From Acidimicrobiia bacterium (GTDB lineage Bacteria > Actinomycetota > Acidimicrobiia > IMCC26256 > BP-133), in the NCBI GenBank assembly GCA_025923175.1, contig JAICGL010000148.1, forward strand, positions 1 through 8,550: a DNA stretch of 8,550 nucleotides, in the 5' to 3' direction. The first letter of the stretch is position 1. Every line of letters begins with the position of its first letter. The notes beneath the pieces were generated by a model that searched no databases, had not been told where the DNA came from, and was given only the letters and a program-made list of their open reading frames with translations. Shown here in pieces: positions 1 through 5,946 of this stretch. The translations under genes and the position numbers were made by a program.

Positions 1-987
1 CACCTCGTCGACCAGCGCCTTGCGGTTGACGGCCGCCGCCAGCGCCCGCCGCAGGTTCACGTCGTCCCACGGCTTGGCCGTCACGTTGATGACCAGGTAC
101 CGGATCCCGGAGCCCTTCCCTTCGATGAGCTTGAAGCCGGGCCGGTCCTTGAAGAACGTGTTCTCGTCGGGCAGCAGTGAGCGGAAGGCGATGTCGACCT
201 CGTTGTTCTGGAGGGCGAGCTTCAGCGCCGACGACTTGTCGAACAGCCGCATCCGGACCCGCTGCGTCTTCGGCTTCGTCCCCCAGTAGTCGGGGTTGGC
301 CTCGAGGTCGATCGACTCCCGTTCCTTGTAGGCCGTGACCCGGTAAGGGCCGGTGCCGACGATCGTGTCGGCTTTGTACTTGGCCGTCACCGCCGTCCCC
401 TCCTCGTTGCCGGTCAGCACGTGGTTGGCGTAGGCCGCCGGGCTCACGATGCTGGCCACCGAGTACGCCAGGCGGGACAGGAACGTCACATTGGGCTGCG
501 CCAGGGAGATGATGACCTTGTCGTCGGACGGCGCGCTGATGTTGCGGATGCCGGAGAGCAAGAACCCCGCTGACTCCGGATCCTTGTCGCCGAACGCCTT
601 GGCCCGCTCCAGCGAGAACTTCACGGCCGCGGCGTTGAACGGTGTGCCGTCCGCGAACTTCACGCCGGCCCGCAGCACGAACGTGTAGTTGAGCCCGTCG
701 GGCGATACGTCGGGGAGGGAGGCGGCGAGCTTCGGTGTCGGCTCGGTGCCGTCGGGGGCGTAGGTGACGAGGGTTTCGGCGGCGTTGAAGGCGATCTGGG
801 AGCCGAGGTAGTCGTAGGCCTGGGCCGGATCGAAGCTGTTCTGCAGCGATTCGGTGGTGCCGATGACGATCGAGCCGGATGCGCCGCCCGCGTCGCCGCC
901 CCCGCCGCCGTCCCCTCCGCCGCAGGCTGCGGCGATGAGGAGCAGGGCCGTAACGGCGGCTAGCCGAACCAGGCGACGCCGAGCCAT
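1..987 (-). CDS. ABC transporter substrate-binding lipoprotein, family 5 (peptide/nickel type), 3' end outside window
   Basis: Reading from 987 down, the frame stays open for 329 codons to the window edge, so the C-terminal part (family members are usually 500-600 residues) is missing. The N-terminus is a lipoprotein signal: MARRR, a hydrophobic stretch (residues 8-21) and a lipobox ending AAAC, so Cys22 should be lipidated and the protein anchored outside the membrane. A Gly/Asp-rich spacer follows (23-37). Family 5 features are SFDPAQAYDYLG (51-62), a TPKLAASL segment (84-91), the FADGTPFNAAAVKFSLER block (111-128), GTGPYRVTAY (211-220) and NPDYWG (231-236). The family binds oligopeptides, dipeptides, nickel or other small ligands for an ABC importer; the ligand cannot be told here. 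The start lies 28 nt inside the preceding zinc-ribbon gene and has no clear Shine-Dalgarno sequence, suggesting translational coupling. Permease and ATPase genes are not visible. Confidence 0.93.
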   Translation of the reverse strand, partial: MARRRLVRLAAVTALLLIAAACGGGDGGGGGDAGGASGSIVIGTTESLQNSFDPAQAYDYLGSQIAFNAAETLVTYAPDGTEPTPKLAASLPDVSPDGLNYTFVLRAGVKFADGTPFNAAAVKFSLERAKAFGDKDPESAGFLLSGIRNISAPSDDKVIISLAQPNVTFLSRLAYSVASIVSPAAYANHVLTGNEEGTAVTAKYKADTIVGTGPYRVTAYKERESIDLEANPDYWGTKPKTQRVRMRLFDKSSALKLALQNNEVDIAFRSLLPDENTFFKDRPGFKLIEGKGSGIRYLVINVTAKPWDDVNLRRALAAAVNRKALVDEV

Positions 988-1268
988 GTGCGGCGCTCGC
1001 AGGCCGGACAGGACATGTACTGGGAGTAACGCAGCCACGGCAACCAGAGCCACACCGGCAGGTGCCGCCAGGCGAACTCGGCCCAGCTCAGACGGGAGCG
1101 GGCGCCGCAGGTGGAGCACTCGACGACCAGCGTGCCGAGGCGGCGGCCGCCTTGCGAGGCGCTGAACAGCGACTCCTTCTGCATCGTGGCCGTGCCCGGA
1201 CGGCTGTTGGCCGCCCGGGGTGTCTCCGTCACCGAGAACAGGGCTCGCTTCCCGAGGGGATCACTCAT
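960..1268 (-). CDS. Small zinc-ribbon protein coupled to ParA
   Basis: A 102-residue protein I cannot assign to a named family. Its start ATG shares one base with the parA stop codon (TGATG, 1270-1266), a classic coupled junction, and its end overlaps the start of the next gene by 28 nt. The C-terminal half has two knuckles, CSTC (Cys51, Cys54) and CPAC (Cys87, Cys90), 32 residues apart, which should bind one zinc. Between them is an aromatic segment (residues 62-84, rich in Trp and Leu: WRHLPVWLWLPWLRYSQY) that could pack as an amphipathic helix or touch the membrane. The first 45 residues look disordered and basic, and hold two similar motifs, KRALFS (7-12) and KESLFS (31-36). The coupling to parA suggests a functional partner, for example an adaptor or ATPase stimulator; this is inference. 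A longer upstream reading of the same frame, to 1583, is antisense-like low-complexity and overlaps parA, so it is not used. Confidence 0.85.
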   Translation of the reverse strand: MSDPLGKRALFSVTETPRAANSRPGTATMQKESLFSASQGGRRLGTLVVECSTCGARSRLSWAEFAWRHLPVWLWLPWLRYSQYMSCPACERRTWLGVAWFG

Positions 1269-2023
1269 CAGCTCTCCTGATGAAGGATGCGGGCGATGGC
1301 CCGGTAGGCCTCGGCGCCGGCCGAGCGGGGGGCGTGGGTCAGGATCGACCGGCCCTGCCCCGGCGCCTCGGCGAACCGGACGGACTTCGGGATCGGCTCT
1401 CCGAGGACGGGCACGCCGTAGCGCTCCTCGAGGTCGGCCAGCATCTCCTGGGAGTGGCGCGTGCGGCGGTCGAACATCGTGGCGACCAGCCCCCTGACGG
1501 CCAGGTCGGGATTCGTGAAGCTCCGCACGTCGCCGATCGTCTCGAGCAGCTGCCCCACGCCACGGTGGCCCAGCGTCTCGCACAACAGCGGCACGATGAC
1601 CTCGTCGGCGGCGGTCAGCCCGTTGATCGTCAACACCCCGAGCGAGGGCGGGCAGTCGATCAACACGGTGTCGTACTCGCCGATCATGGGCTTGAGGGCC
1701 CGGGCCAGCACGTGCTCCCGCCCGGTGCGGGTCATCAGGTGCACCTCGGCGCCGGCCAGGTCGATCGTGGCCGGCAGGGCGGCGAGATCGCCGCTCTTCA
1801 CCAGCACGTCGGCCGCCTCGGCCCTTCCGGCCAGGACGTCGTGCAGCGACTGGTCGAGGGTGTCGGAGTCGATGCCCAGCGAGTAGGTCAGGCAGGCCTG
1901 AGGGTCGAGGTCCACCAGCAGGACCCGCTCGCCGAGTTCGGCCAGAGCCGCCCCCAGCGAGTGGGTCGTCGTCGTCTTGGCCACGCCGCCCTTCTGGTTG
2001 GCGACGGCCACCACACGTCCCAT
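1268..2023 (-). CDS. ParA/Soj-family ATPase (orphan, no ParB nearby)
   Basis: A 251-residue P-loop ATPase of the ParA/MinD superfamily. Such proteins dimerise on ATP, bind DNA non-specifically (or membrane) and position chromosomes, plasmids or protein complexes. The deviant Walker A motif QKGGVAKTT (residues 10-18) has the signature lysine and the catalytic lysine; Ala replaces the usual Gly, a variant I recall from other actinobacterial ParA-like proteins. The switch I segment LVDLDPQ (near 40-46) and Walker B LIDCPPS (near 122-128) are intact, and length is typical of chromosomal Soj-type proteins. I chose the ATG at 2023 because the family begins just before the P-loop; the frame continues upstream to 2398, but that extension lacks homology-like character and crosses the divergent promoter region. 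No ParB, parS-like repeat or SMC gene is visible. Its stop overlaps the start of the zinc-ribbon gene, so the two are probably made together. Confidence 0.93.
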   Translation of the reverse strand: MGRVVAVANQKGGVAKTTTTHSLGAALAELGERVLLVDLDPQACLTYSLGIDSDTLDQSLHDVLAGRAEAADVLVKSGDLAALPATIDLAGAEVHLMTRTGREHVLARALKPMIGEYDTVLIDCPPSLGVLTINGLTAADEVIVPLLCETLGHRGVGQLLETIGDVRSFTNPDLAVRGLVATMFDRRTRHSQEMLADLEERYGVPVLGEPIPKSVRFAEAPGQGRSILTHAPRSAGAEAYRAIARILHQES

Positions 2024-2033
2024 GGCCGCGGAG

Positions 2034-2039
2034 TGTATA
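2034..2039 (-). promoter_or_regulatory. Possible -10 element of parA
   Basis: On the minus strand TATACA lies 10 nt upstream of the parA ATG. There is no Shine-Dalgarno sequence in the intervening bases (CTCCGCGGCC). If this is the -10, transcription would start about 3-5 nt before the ATG, giving an almost leaderless mRNA, which is common in actinobacteria. No good -35 is seen at the usual distance. Confidence 0.35.
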
Positions 2040-2167
2040 GGGGCACCTGGCCGCCGCCCGGCACCGGCGAGTGTCAGGAGGTTTACAGTCAGAAGGTCAG
2101 CGGCCTGCCACGGGAGCGAAAGACGCTCTCTTGCCACTGCCCGTTTCGTCCGATTTCTTCCGCGACG

Positions 2168-2184
2168 GATGCCGACGCGGCATC
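2168..2184 (+). promoter_or_regulatory. Perfect 7-bp inverted repeat in the leader of the 65-residue gene
   Basis: GATGCCG, a 3-nt spacer (ACG), then CGGCATC, lying 16 nt before the ribosome binding site of the following small gene. It could form a compact RNA hairpin or be an operator. It is the clearest structured element in the 187-bp divergent region 2024-2210. No convincing plus-strand -35/-10 pair was found there. Confidence 0.4.
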
Positions 2185-2200
2185 TGCAGTGAAAGAGAAA

Positions 2201-2206
2201 GGAAGG
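2201..2206 (+). promoter_or_regulatory. Strong ribosome binding site for the 65-residue gene
   Basis: GGAAGG within a purine-rich run (2191-2209), with 4 nt between it and the ATG at 2211. It is one of the clearest Shine-Dalgarno sequences in the window and supports the small frame as a real gene. Confidence 0.7.
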
Positions 2207-2210
2207 AAAC

Positions 2211-2408
2211 ATGAGCAGCTCCGCAGAGACCTTCTCCGTCACTCGGCCCCGCCGGGAGTCCCGGGTGGGGAAAATCGTGGCCGTCACTTTGATCGGCCTG
2301 GCCGCTGTGCCGGTGACGCTTTTCGTCGGCGCGTGGGCAGCCGGCCAGATCAGCGAGGGCAGCCCCTCCACGCCGACGAAGGTGACGGTGTCCACCACCG
2401 TCCGCTGA
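2211..2408 (+). CDS. Small single-pass membrane protein, function unknown
   Basis: A 65-residue protein I do not recognise. It has a polar, basic N-terminus (RPRRESRVGK, residues 12-21), one hydrophobic helix (about 22-45, VAVTLIGLAAVPVTLFVGAWAAG) and a short Ser/Thr/Pro-rich tail (50-65). The positive-inside rule predicts the N-terminus in the cytoplasm and the tail outside. Evidence for a real gene: a strong ribosome binding site at the right distance, sensible membrane topology, and its place between a divergent gene and a hairpin right after its stop. It is transcribed away from parA and could share a regulatory region with it. No partner gene follows on the same strand. Confidence 0.72.
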   Translation: MSSSAETFSVTRPRRESRVGKIVAVTLIGLAAVPVTLFVGAWAAGQISEGSPSTPTKVTVSTTVR

Positions 2409-2412
2409 CCTT

Positions 2413-2431
2413 GACGCCCGACCGGGGCGTC
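2413..2431 (+). terminator. GC-rich hairpin after the 65-residue gene
   Basis: GACGCCC, loop GACCG, GGGCGTC: a 7-bp perfect stem starting 4 nt after the stop codon. There is no U-rich tract after it (GCAAAT follows), so this is a terminator-like hairpin rather than a textbook intrinsic terminator. Confidence 0.45.
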
Positions 2432-2435
2432 GCAA

Positions 2436-2481
2436 ATCGGCGTTCATTTTGGACACCCGTCTGTCCAAAATGATCGCCGAT
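2436..2481. repeat. 46-bp near-perfect inverted repeat between convergent genes (possible bidirectional terminator or dispersed element)
   Basis: Two 20-nt arms, 2436-2455 and 2462-2481, are reverse complements except for one position (T at 2443, T at 2474), around a 6-nt loop CCCGTC. The inner 11 bp, CATTTTGGACA / TGTCCAAAATG, are perfect and much richer in A/T than the surroundings. It lies between a plus-strand stop (2408) and a minus-strand stop (2494), so it would end transcription from both sides. An alternative is a copy of a dispersed palindromic repeat. Confidence 0.75.
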
Positions 2482-2493
2482 CCTCGGCTTGGA

Positions 2494-2697
2494 CTAGAGC
2501 AACGTCGGGACGGCGTAACCCAGCGTGATGCCGAGACCGGTGAAGAAGAGGAACGGCCCGGGCACGGCCCGCAGCGCGTAGCGCCGGGCGTCGTGGGGGC
2601 TGTGGGTGCGCGACACCCGTTCGTAGGCGATCACGAAGGCGCAGATCCCGGCCAGCACCGACATCCCGAGGGAGAAGGTGATCATGGTCCGGAGCAT
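2494..2697 (-). CDS. Small two-pass membrane protein, function unknown
   Basis: A 67-residue protein I do not recognise. Two hydrophobic helices (about residues 5-25 and 46-66) flank a short basic loop with ERVSR and HDARRY, predicting both ends outside or at the membrane face and the loop in the cytoplasm. It starts 42 nt after the E1 stop on the same strand, so it may be the last gene of the dehydrogenase operon, or it may have its own promoter: two palindromes (2711-2720 and 2725-2739) sit in that short gap. The Shine-Dalgarno sequence is weak (GAAG close to the ATG). An inner ATG at codon 5 is a possible alternative start. It ends 12 nt from the large inverted repeat, which would terminate it. 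Confidence 0.68.
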   Translation of the reverse strand: MLRTMITFSLGMSVLAGICAFVIAYERVSRTHSPHDARRYALRAVPGPFLFFTGLGITLGYAVPTLL

Positions 2698-2710
2698 GAC
2701 TTCACGGTAC

Positions 2711-2720
2711 GCTCGCGAGC
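2711..2720. promoter_or_regulatory. 10-bp perfect palindrome GCTCGCGAGC
   Basis: A perfect palindrome 13 nt upstream of the ATG of the 67-residue membrane protein and next to a second palindrome. It could be part of an operator or promoter region, or a coincidence in GC-rich DNA. Confidence 0.3.
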
Positions 2721-2724
2721 CCGC

Positions 2725-2739
2725 TCAGACCAGGTCTGA
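2725..2739. promoter_or_regulatory. 15-bp palindrome TCAGACC-A-GGTCTGA abutting the E1 stop codon
   Basis: Perfect 7-bp arms around a single central base, directly after the E1 stop (2742-2740 on the minus strand). With a 1-base centre it looks more like a dimeric-regulator operator than a terminator, though an RNA stem of 6 bp with loop CAG is also possible. No U-tract follows. It lies 28 nt upstream of the 67-residue gene. Confidence 0.4.
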
Positions 2740-4857
2740 TCAGGCCTGGAGCAACCTGCGGGTGGCGTCGTAGATGCGGTCGGCCGTGAGAAGGACGGCG
2801 GCTTCGAGCGACGGGGCGTACGGCATGGACGGGACGTCGGCCGTGGCCAGGCGCATCACCGGGGCGTCGAGGTCGTAGAACGCCGCCTCAGCCACCACCG
2901 CCACCACCTCGGAGGCCACCGAGAACGAGTGGTTGTCCTCGCTGACGACCAGCACCCGGCCCGTCCGGCAGGCGGAGGCGATGACCGTCTCCCGGTCCAG
3001 AGGCGAGATCGTGCGGAGGTCGACCACCTCGACCTGGCCCACGCCTTCGTCGGCCAGGCGCTCGGCCGCCTCGACGGCCAGGTGGCGCTGGAGGCCGTAG
3101 GTGACGATGGTGGCGTCGGTGCCCGGCCGGGCGATCTCGGCGAGGCCGATCGGCACCCGCCAGTCGACACCCTCGGGCACCGGGCCCTTGATCGACCGGT
3201 ACATCTTCTTGTGCTCCAGGAACAGCACCGGGTCCGGGTCGGCCAGGCTCTCGAGCAACAGGCCCTTCAGGTCGGCCGGCGTCGACGGGATCACGACCTT
3301 GAGGCCCGGCACGTGGGCGAAGAGCGACTCGACCGACTGCGAGTGGTACAGCGCTCCGTGGACGCCGCCGCCGTAGGGCGCCCGCACCACCATCGGCACG
3401 CTGAAGTCGCCGTTGCTGCGGTAGTGGATCCGGGCCGCCTCGGAGACCATCTGGTCGAAGGCGGGGTGGATGAAGTCGGCGAACTGGATTTCGGCGATGG
3501 GCAGCAGCCCGTGGAGGGCGGCGCCGATGGCGACGCCGACGATGGCCGACTCGGCCAGGGGCATGTCGACCACCCGGTGCTCGCCGAACTCGACGATGAG
3601 CCCGTCGGTGGCCTTGAAGACGCCGCCCCGGTTGCCGACGTCCTCCCCGAGGACGAACACCCGCTCGTCTGCGGCCATGGCCTCCCGGATCGTCTCCCGC
3701 ACGGTGTCGACGAGCGTGCGGACCGGCGCGTCGGCCGGCACCTCGGCACCGTTCTTCTCCGGCAGGATGATGGCGTCCTGGCTGGCGGCGTACTCCGCCG
3801 GCACGCCGGGGATCGGACGCAGCGGCCGGGCGAAGACCTTCTGGAACGCCGCCGGCGCCTCGGGGGCGGGTGACGCCTCAGCGGCTTTCACCGCCTCTTC
3901 GATCTCGGCGGCGACCTCCTGCTCGAGCTGCGCTTCCTGGGATTCCGTCAGCAGCCGCTGCTCGATGAGGTACTGCTTGAGCCGCTGGAACGGGTCCTTC
4001 TTCCGCCACGCCTCCACTTCCTGGGGCGTGCGGTAGGTGCGGTCGTCGTCGTCGGAGGTGTGCGACAGGTAGCGGTACGTCTTGCACTCGATGAGGCTCG
4101 GCCCCTCACCCTTGCGGGCGCGGTGCACCGCCCCCAGCGTCGCGGCGTACACGTCGAGCGGGTCGTTGCCGTCGACGATCATCCCGAAGCAGCGGTACTG
4201 GTGGGCGTGCTCGGCGATGTTCTCCACCGCCGACTCCTTGGCCATCGGCACCGAGATGGCGTAGCCGTTGTTCTCGCAGATGGCCACCAGCGGCAGGCCG
4301 TGGATCCCGGCGAAGTTCATCGCCTCGTGGAAGTCGCCCTTGGAGGCGGCACCGTCACCGAAGTAGCAGATGACGGCGGTGTCCTCCCCCCGCATCCGGG
4401 CGGCCAGGGCGATGCCGGCGGCGTGCGGGATGTGGGTGGCGATCGGCGACGAGCCGGTGATGATGCGCAGGTCCTTATGGCCCCAGTGGTTGGGCATCTG
4501 CCGGCCGCCGGAGCTCGGGTCGGCCTCCCGGGCGAAGACCCCCTCGAGGATCTCGGTGGCGGTCATGCCGAGGGCGACCATCACGCCGGTGTCGCGGTAG
4601 TAGGGGCAGACGACGTCGCGGCCGCCCCGCAACGCCCAGGCGGAGCCGATCTGGGCTCCCTCGTGGCCCTGGCACGACACGGCGAACGGCGCCTTGCCCA
4701 TCCGGTTGAGGGCCCAGATCTTCTGGTCGAGCCTGCGGGTGAGGAGGATCGTGCGCCACATGGCCACGACCTCGTCGCCGGACAGCCCCAGTGGCGTGTG
4801 ACGGTCCTGGAGGTGCAGGGCGGACAGATCCGTCCGCTCAGCCGGGGCGTAGGACAT
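2740..4857 (-). CDS. Fused alpha-beta E1 of branched-chain 2-oxoacid dehydrogenase (thiamine diphosphate dependent)
   Basis: A 705-residue fusion of the two E1 subunits. E1 decarboxylates 2-oxoacids from Leu, Ile and Val and passes the acyl group to the lipoyl domain of E2. The alpha half (about 25-330) carries YYRDTGVMVALG (86-97), HIPHAAGIALA (142-152) and the thiamine-diphosphate motif starting GDG (167-169) and ending ENN (195-197). The YLSHTSDDDDRTYR loop (263-276) matches the loop that is phosphorylated in mitochondrial enzymes and favours branched-chain over pyruvate substrates. An Ala/Glu/Pro-rich linker spans about 310-376. The beta half has GEDVGNRGGVF (404-414), MPLAESAIVG (432-441), a QFADFIHPAFDQ segment (458-469), PYGGGVHGALYHSQS (494-508) and a transketolase C-terminal domain from about 560. 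A GGAGG ribosome binding site sits 5 nt before the ATG. It follows the amino acid dehydrogenase after 21 nt. E2 and E3 are absent here. Pyruvate or acetoin dehydrogenase E1 is a less likely alternative. Confidence 0.93.
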   Translation of the reverse strand: MSYAPAERTDLSALHLQDRHTPLGLSGDEVVAMWRTILLTRRLDQKIWALNRMGKAPFAVSCQGHEGAQIGSAWALRGGRDVVCPYYRDTGVMVALGMTATEILEGVFAREADPSSGGRQMPNHWGHKDLRIITGSSPIATHIPHAAGIALAARMRGEDTAVICYFGDGAASKGDFHEAMNFAGIHGLPLVAICENNGYAISVPMAKESAVENIAEHAHQYRCFGMIVDGNDPLDVYAATLGAVHRARKGEGPSLIECKTYRYLSHTSDDDDRTYRTPQEVEAWRKKDPFQRLKQYLIEQRLLTESQEAQLEQEVAAEIEEAVKAAEASPAPEAPAAFQKVFARPLRPIPGVPAEYAASQDAIILPEKNGAEVPADAPVRTLVDTVRETIREAMAADERVFVLGEDVGNRGGVFKATDGLIVEFGEHRVVDMPLAESAIVGVAIGAALHGLLPIAEIQFADFIHPAFDQMVSEAARIHYRSNGDFSVPMVVRAPYGGGVHGALYHSQSVESLFAHVPGLKVVIPSTPADLKGLLLESLADPDPVLFLEHKKMYRSIKGPVPEGVDWRVPIGLAEIARPGTDATIVTYGLQRHLAVEAAERLADEGVGQVEVVDLRTISPLDRETVIASACRTGRVLVVSEDNHSFSVASEVVAVVAEAAFYDLDAPVMRLATADVPSMPYAPSLEAAVLLTADRIYDATRRLLQA

Positions 4858-4862
4858 CGGAT

Positions 4863-4867
4863 CCTCC
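4863..4867 (-). promoter_or_regulatory. Ribosome binding site of the fused E1
   Basis: GGAGG on the minus strand, 5 nt before the E1 ATG, in the 21-nt gap after the amino acid dehydrogenase stop. It fixes the E1 start and indicates independent loading of ribosomes within a shared transcript. Confidence 0.7.
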
Positions 4868-4878
4868 GAGTTCTTTCG

Positions 4879-5946
4879 TCAACGACTGGGGGGACGGATC
4901 AGGTTGAGGCGGCCGACGGCGTCGATGCGGGCCTCTGCCTGGCGGTCTGCGGCGGCGGCGGTGGTGATGCCTTCGGCTTCCGCCCGGGCGAAGACTGCCA
5001 GGGTGGCGTCGTAGATGTGGCGCAGGCCGTTCTCGGCCCGTTCCCGGGAGTACCCCCGGAGCTCCTCGGAGATGTTGATGATCCCGCCGGCGTTCACGCA
5101 GTAGTCCGGGGCGTAGAGAATCCCGGCGTCGGCCAGCGCCTCGTCGCAGCCCGGCTCGGCCAGCTGGTTGTTCGCGCAGCCGCACACGGCGGCGCAGCGC
5201 AGCTCGGGGATCGTCTGGAAGGAGAGGGCGCCGCCGAGGGCGCAGGGGGCGAAGACGTCGCACTCCACGGCGTGGATCTTCTCCACGCCCACGACCTCGA
5301 CGCCGAAGTCGTGCATCGCTCGTTCGGCAGCGGCGGGGACGACGTCGGCGACGGTGACCCGGCACCGGTCCTCGACCAGCTGGCGGACGAAGGCGTAGCC
5401 CACCTTCCCCACGCCGGAGACCGCGATGTGGCGGCCCTCGAGGTTGGTGTCGCCCCACAGTGTCATGGCCACGGCCTTCAACCCGTAGTACAGGCCCTGG
5501 GCGGTGGCCACGCTGGGATCGCCGGAGCCTCCCAGCGACTGCGACACGCCCGTCACCCAGCGGGTCTCCCGGCGGATGAGGTCCATGTCGGCCTGGGTGG
5601 TCCCGACATCTTCGGCGGTGATGTAGCGGCCGCCGAGGGCATCGACGTAGCGGGCGAAGGCCCGCAGCAGGGCCTCGGTCTTGTCGCGGTTCGGGTCGCC
5701 GAGGATGACAGCCTTGCCGCCGCCGAGGTCGAGCCCGGCCAGGGCCGCCTTGTACGTCATCCCCTGCGACAGGCGCAGGACGTCCTCGAGCGCGTCGTCC
5801 TCGGTGGCGTAGGGGTAGAAGCGGGTCCCGCCAAGCGCAGGACCCAGAGCGGTGGAGTGCACCGCCACGATGGCCCGCAGGCCCGTGGCCCGGTGGTGGC
5901 AGAAGACGACCTGTTCGTAGTCGTCAGCCTCGATGCGATCGAACAT
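4879..5946 (-). CDS. Leucine/valine dehydrogenase (Glu/Leu/Phe/Val dehydrogenase family)
   Basis: A 355-residue NAD-dependent amino acid dehydrogenase that reversibly deaminates branched-chain amino acids to 2-oxoacids and ammonia in the cytoplasm. The N-terminal domain has the DYEQVVFCHH opening (9-18), GPALGGTRFYPY (35-46), MTYKAALAGLDLGGGKAV (63-80) with substrate-binding Lys66 and catalytic Lys78, and AEDVGTT (111-117). The Rossmann domain has SGVGKVG (177-183) and the acidic residue Asp201 expected for NAD rather than NADP. ANNQL (258-262) and APDYCVNAGGIIN (279-291) complete the family pattern; length fits leucine dehydrogenases. I chose the ATG at 5946, with AGAGGG just upstream, because known members begin right before the DYEQ segment. 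A GTG at 6012 would add 22 low-complexity residues. The product feeds the E1 gene directly downstream. Leu, Val and Phe specificity cannot be separated by eye. Confidence 0.94.
   Translation of the reverse strand: MFDRIEADDYEQVVFCHHRATGLRAIVAVHSTALGPALGGTRFYPYATEDDALEDVLRLSQGMTYKAALAGLDLGGGKAVILGDPNRDKTEALLRAFARYVDALGGRYITAEDVGTTQADMDLIRRETRWVTGVSQSLGGSGDPSVATAQGLYYGLKAVAMTLWGDTNLEGRHIAVSGVGKVGYAFVRQLVEDRCRVTVADVVPAAAERAMHDFGVEVVGVEKIHAVECDVFAPCALGGALSFQTIPELRCAAVCGCANNQLAEPGCDEALADAGILYAPDYCVNAGGIINISEELRGYSRERAENGLRHIYDATLAVFARAEAEGITTAAAADRQAEARIDAVGRLNLIRPPSR

Noticed and set aside
1970..1996. Ala in the ParA Walker A motif (KGGVAKTT) as a sign of inactivity
   Set aside because: Both lysines and the Thr residues are intact, and this variant is, as far as I recall, common in actinobacterial ParA-like proteins.
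2024..2398. N-terminal extension of ParA up to 2398
   Set aside because: ParA proteins start just before the P-loop; the extension overlaps a small gene with a strong ribosome binding site on the other strand.
1220..2473. A 417-codon open frame on the plus strand opposite parA
   Set aside because: Antisense to an intact ParA ATPase, no recognisable motif, and it runs through the divergent promoter and the 65-residue gene.
2449..2739. Plus-strand frame beginning inside the large inverted repeat
   Set aside because: It overlaps the 67-residue membrane protein in antisense, starts in a palindrome loop region and has no ribosome binding site.
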